A DNA stretch of 64,000 nt, from positions 62,001 to 126,000 of the forward strand of contig CAVZMO010000022.1 of NCBI GenBank assembly GCA_963776195.1, in the 5' to 3' direction. A program made the translations under genes and the position numbers. This document shows, in pieces, positions 61,211 through 64,000 of this stretch; the first letter of the stretch is position 1, and every line of letters begins with the position of its first letter. The notes beneath the pieces are model-generated. The model saw only the letters and a program-made list of their open reading frames with translations. It did not search any database and was not told the origin of the DNA. This DNA comes from CAVZMO01 sp963776195 (GTDB lineage Bacteria > Nitrospirota > Thermodesulfovibrionia > Thermodesulfovibrionales > SM23-35).

Positions 61211-61618
61211 TTATGCCTCTATCCAGTTTTCAACCTTCAGTCCATGCACTTTAGAAAAATGCCTAGTATTTCCTGTTACTACGGTTACATTATGATGGAG
61301 AGCAATTGCTGCGATACGCATATCAGGCTCTGTTAACGTAACTCCCTTCTTTTCCATTTCTGCGCTTAACTTACCATAGATTTTAGCTGCATCTTCATCA
61401 AAAGACAGGATATTTATGTTCGGCCAAACCATGTTGTCAAGTTTTTCTATAAAATATGAAGGTCTGTCACTCTTATAGGCGCCATAAAACAATTCTCCCA
61501 CGGTAATTGTTGAAGTGAATTGATTTTCGGGTAAAACAGACGCCAATCTTTTTATAAAAGGTATGGAAGGGCTTTTCTTGATTATCTGGCTGATTGAATC
61601 GGTATCAAAAAGATACAT
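61211..61618 (-). CDS. VapC-type PIN ribonuclease toxin
   Basis: 135 residues with the four acidic positions of the PIN fold: MYLFDTDSISQII, STITVGELFYGA (Glu), LTEPDMRIAAIALHHNVTVVTGNTRHFSKV (Asp and second acidic site). The start at 61618 directly abuts the antitoxin stop at 61619. Predicted to cleave RNA. The protein is complete and in one frame. Confidence 0.9.
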   Translation of the reverse strand: MYLFDTDSISQIIKKSPSIPFIKRLASVLPENQFTSTITVGELFYGAYKSDRPSYFIEKLDNMVWPNINILSFDEDAAKIYGKLSAEMEKKGVTLTEPDMRIAAIALHHNVTVVTGNTRHFSKVHGLKVENWIEA

Positions 61619-61912
61619 TTATGAGAGCCCTTTTACCTTACGTTCTTTTGCTGCTTTTCTATGGTCATAGATGTGTTTCACAACCTCTTCAATATTTTCA
61701 AACTCTTCCCATACAGCTATAGCTGCAAGCAAGCCTTTTTTTTGAGAAGGCATTCCTTTCCGTTCGATAGCATCTAAATCCTTTATATTAACCAGCGCAG
61801 CCATGGGTTTCCCCTTCTTTTCGATAATGAAATGCTTTCCCTCACGTGCAACCTCAACCATAACCTCGGAGAAATTTCTTTTTACCTCCGCAACTCCTAT
61901 GACCTTTGACAT
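61619..61912 (-). CDS. Phd/YefM-type antitoxin partner of VapC
   Basis: 97 residues: VIGVAEVKRNFSEVMVEVAREGKHFIIEKKGKPMAALVNIKDLDAIER is the Phd/YefM DNA-binding domain, followed by a helical tail (NIEEVVKHIYDHRKAAKERKVKG) that would wrap the toxin. An AAGGAG site precedes the ATG at 61912. It probably represses its own operon. Confidence 0.88.
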   Translation of the reverse strand: MSKVIGVAEVKRNFSEVMVEVAREGKHFIIEKKGKPMAALVNIKDLDAIERKGMPSQKKGLLAAIAVWEEFENIEEVVKHIYDHRKAAKERKVKGLS

Positions 61913-62149
61913 CTATTACTCCTTTCCTTAAGTATCATACTGACATTATGACACTTAAGGATTATTCTGTCAATTTAGATTTAAGAGAATAATATATCCA
62001 ATCTTTTTTGAAAGGGAAGAGGAGGTCTCCGACTCGTATAGAAGGGATGGGGTCTTTAAATATCATATTTCTTATCTCAATCCGCTTTTAATAAACCAGG
62101 CGGGGAAGTCATTATCGGAGAGGGTGGAAATGTGACAATGTCCGGGGGG

Positions 62150-62480
62150 AGAGGAAGAAGGTCAGGTTCTGTTCTCCCACATGTCCTTCACAATCTTTAC
62201 GGCAACTGTGTGCTTCACGCCTGCATCAAAGTCATGCGCATATACAAGGACGTTTGCATCAAGGAAACCCTTACCGTTCATGCAGTTCTTCCCTTGAACA
62301 GGTTATCTTGCCACCAAGGTGATAGCCTTTATTCAATATATATATTTATGGCCTTTCTCTTGGATAGTTCATAGCGTTCTTCTTCATTGATTATCTGTTT
62401 TTAAAAATCGCTTAAAAGCCGGCTTAATGAGGTTTCCTTTTTTGGCGCAATAATCTTGCCCTTTTTTATTAAGTCTCTCT
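62150..62480 (-). pseudogene. Degraded VapBC-type toxin-antitoxin pair
   Basis: Minus-strand pieces: antitoxin-like KKETSLSRLLSDF, EERYELSKRKAIN and GYHLGGKITCSREELHER, then a PIN N-terminus (KGFLDANVLVYAHDFDAG, KHTVAVKIVKDMWENR) that ends at 62168. Several indels and the loss of the toxin's later half show a dead locus. 61913-62149 shows no gene. Confidence 0.7.
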
Positions 62481-62486
62481 CCAAAC

Positions 62487-62537
62487 TTAATCAAAAGAAT
62501 TCCTCGATGTTCTGCATCGAGGAATTCTTTTGATTAA
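62487..62537. repeat. Perfect 23-base inverted repeat
   Basis: Arms ttaatcaaaagaattcctcg-atg and cat-cgaggaattcttttgattaa flank a 5-base loop (ttctg). No T-tract follows on either side, so a terminator is unlikely. It lies at the truncated end of a transposase remnant. Confidence 0.85.
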
Positions 62538-62546
62538 ACTTACTCG

Positions 62547-62700
62547 TGCTGCCAATACCATGGGACGCCCCGGTATGACTACAGAGATGTTTGGCTTTCG
62601 CTCTTATGAAACCGAGATCGATATGTTTGTCTACCATGCGCACATAGTAAAACATCGGTTCTTTCCTCTGGCTCTCTCCTATCAATTGCACCTCCTCATG
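62547..62700 (-). pseudogene. IS1182/IS5-like transposase N-terminal remnant
   Basis: Reads MQLIGESQRKEPMFYYVRMVDKHIDLGFIRAKAKHLCSHTG, which matches the start of IS1182-type transposases (YYVRLEDLIPxDHLLRxID.xVDFSFIR....YSHTGRPS) with an internal deletion. It ends at the 23-base inverted repeat. A tttcaacag-c-ctgttgaaa palindrome lies at about 62762-62781. Confidence 0.6.
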
Positions 62701-62847
62701 TCAGAAGTTGCAATAGTCTATCACTTTCTCAAATGGCTTTAAACTGTTTTCTGTAAGAGTTTTTCAACAGCCTGTTGAAATATAAATTTTATCAATGGTA
62801 TTTATCAATGATATAAGAGTGAAGACAATTATTAGATGAGGCGAACC

Positions 62848-63198
62848 TTAGTTTTTAATTGTTCTTAAATCCATAGGTAAGTCTTTTTCACAAACGGCCA
62901 AGGCATTTTGACACGCATTTTCGCAAGTGGTATTCTTACATTTCTCCAGACATGAATTGTAGCTTCGCAGACAAGCTTCTGCAACAGCTATTTGTTTTTT
63001 TCTCTTAGATTCATCTTTCATTGAAGTCACATTGCGTTGAGGGTATTTTTCTTTCTCTCTGGCTACTCTTTCATATAGTACATGTATATTTTTCTCTCCT
63101 GAAACCGATTCATTCTCTTCCTTACTTGAACAACTTGTGTATAGAAAAAGTGCAAACGACGCACAAATTAGGATGACACAAGACTTCTTAATATTCAT
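62848..63198 (-). CDS. Small Cys-rich lipoprotein
   Basis: 116 residues. A lipobox-type signal (ILICASFALFLYTSCSSKEE) predicts lipid attachment at Cys 23. The body is charged and helical. The C-terminal third has six Cys with CLRSYNSCLEKC and CENACQNALAVC spacing, suggesting disulfide-linked helical hairpins. No domain recognised. GGGGAAG lies just upstream of the ATG at 63198. Confidence 0.7.
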   Translation of the reverse strand: MNIKKSCVILICASFALFLYTSCSSKEENESVSGEKNIHVLYERVAREKEKYPQRNVTSMKDESKRKKQIAVAEACLRSYNSCLEKCKNTTCENACQNALAVCEKDLPMDLRTIKN

Positions 63199-63275
63199 TC
63201 TCTTCCCCTCTCAATGTCGACACGATTCATTTTAACAGAAAACCCGGGGACAATGCGCCTGTTTTTTCACTTTCC

Positions 63276-63917
63276 TTAGAATCTTCTCAACTGAACTTCG
63301 CGGACCAGCAGGGGCTCATATCCGAAAATCGCATTCAGATGGTGGAGCAGAGAATGAGATCCCTGATCCCTCCACAATGTTCTAATGTCTTCATTCACTT
63401 CCCGGTAAGATAGCAGCATTTTTTTCAGGGATGAATATCCTTGTTTTTGGGATTTGCTTTTTTTGATTTCATCGATCAGCGATAGCCACATCCGACAAAC
63501 ACCCATAATGAAGAGAGGCCATGATTTTCTCACCGGGGTAGCCCAATTTCCGTCGCTCGTATCCTCGATGTTCGGCGCGGTGATTTTACCGGTATATTCG
63601 AAGAGGTCCTGAATGATCAGTCCGGCTCTCTTCATTCTTTTCAGAAGCGGGTCGGAACGTAGGGCGTCGAAGATCTGGTCGGCAAACTCCGGCGAAGAAT
63701 AGAAGGTGAGACTAAATTGGTGCCCCTCTGCGTCTCTTGCCGCCCTCCTGTGAAATCTCCATAGGGCAATGTCTCTATCGTAACGATATAAAACGGGTGC
63801 GACAATCCTGTGCGCGATAAGCAGATCGATATGCCAAACCGGTTCCGTATTTTCGGGCCATTTTATTCTGAAACGGGCAAACCACCATCCTTTCGCGGGC
63901 GTAGATTCGTATTGCAT
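63276..63917 (-). CDS. Conserved-looking protein of unknown function
   Basis: About 213 residues from ATG 63917, which has AAAGGAG upstream; an open extension reaches 63959. Motifs worth noting: GWWFARFRIKWPENTEPVWHIDLL, LWRFHRRAARDAEGHQFSLTFYSS and SLLHHLNAIFGYEPLLVREVQLRRF. It is Arg/Trp-rich, with no signal peptide or membrane helix. I do not recognise the family; the WRFHRRA...HQFSLTFY stretch faintly resembles proteins that measure or bind peptide substrates, but this is a guess. Confidence 0.6.
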   Translation of the reverse strand: MQYESTPAKGWWFARFRIKWPENTEPVWHIDLLIAHRIVAPVLYRYDRDIALWRFHRRAARDAEGHQFSLTFYSSPEFADQIFDALRSDPLLKRMKRAGLIIQDLFEYTGKITAPNIEDTSDGNWATPVRKSWPLFIMGVCRMWLSLIDEIKKSKSQKQGYSSLKKMLLSYREVNEDIRTLWRDQGSHSLLHHLNAIFGYEPLLVREVQLRRF

Positions 63918-64000
63918 AATCTGATTTCTCCTTTTTAACCCAGATTTATTGATAAACATGCAGAAATACCTCTCCGGGAGATAATGATTGATGCGTATAA

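Noticed and set aside
62487..62537. Rho-independent terminator
   Set aside because: The stem is long and perfect but no T-run follows on either strand and no gene ends beside it.

Overview
This window looks like a chromosomal contig from an anaerobic, environmental Gram-negative bacterium. My best guess is Nitrospirota (Thermodesulfovibrionia-like) or a related sulfate-reducer-type lineage. The basis is a Tat-exported periplasmic [NiFe] hydrogenase with a tetraheme cytochrome c, many TPR-linked glycosyltransferases, a type II secretion-like protein, and a heavy load of dispersed palindromic repeats. No rRNA, tRNA or CRISPR array was seen. The taxon is an inference from protein style only.

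Layout. 1-5.9 kb (minus): polytopic membrane proteins of the TPR/glycosyltransferase-C type and a GT2 enzyme. 6.1-6.6 kb: hydrogenase maturation protease. 6.7-13.6 kb: a GT2-like enzyme, an O-GlcNAc-transferase-like TPR protein and two TPR proteins with a GT9-like domain. 13.6-14.6 kb: Uma2 nuclease remnants. 14.9-19.5 kb: hydrogenase large subunit, small subunit and cytochrome, with a clear terminator but riddled with frameshifts. 20.1 kb: LuxR-type regulator. 20.9 kb: DUF559 nuclease inside palindromic repeats. 21.5-33.5 kb: a 12-kb multimodular glycosyltransferase locus (WbsX, GT4, several GT2, methyltransferase, TPR). 33.6-37.9 kb: repeat island with BrnTA and two identical GIY-YIG nuclease genes. 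37.9-43.9 kb: methyltransferases, a radical SAM protein and a double sulfotransferase/TPR protein. 43.9-47.4 kb: an IS nested inside another IS. 47.6-60.7 kb: secreted proteins (papain-type protease, beta-propellers, FN3/PKD protein) sharing a C-terminal domain, toxin-antitoxin genes, APS kinase and an ISKra4 element. 61-64 kb: VapBC-like pair, degraded TA and IS remnants, a lipoprotein and an unknown protein.

The common theme is cell-surface glycan building and decoration: GT2/GT4/GT9/GT41 enzymes, methyl transfer, and sulfation supplied by CysC-made PAPS. A second module exports proteins. Many genes are split by single-base indels, several in homopolymers, so some frameshifts may be sequence errors. 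The hydrogenase genes are far worse than their surroundings and also carry in-frame stops.

The most interesting signal is that several small genes sit inside their own families of palindromic dispersed repeats. A GIY-YIG nuclease gene occupies the central loop of a 110-bp double-hairpin unit that also exists many times without the gene. A DUF559 nuclease sits inside a second repeat family, flanked by direct repeats. A four-helix-bundle gene is bounded by inverted composite repeats. These look like autonomous/non-autonomous element pairs. Members of these repeat families also occur in frame inside coding regions.
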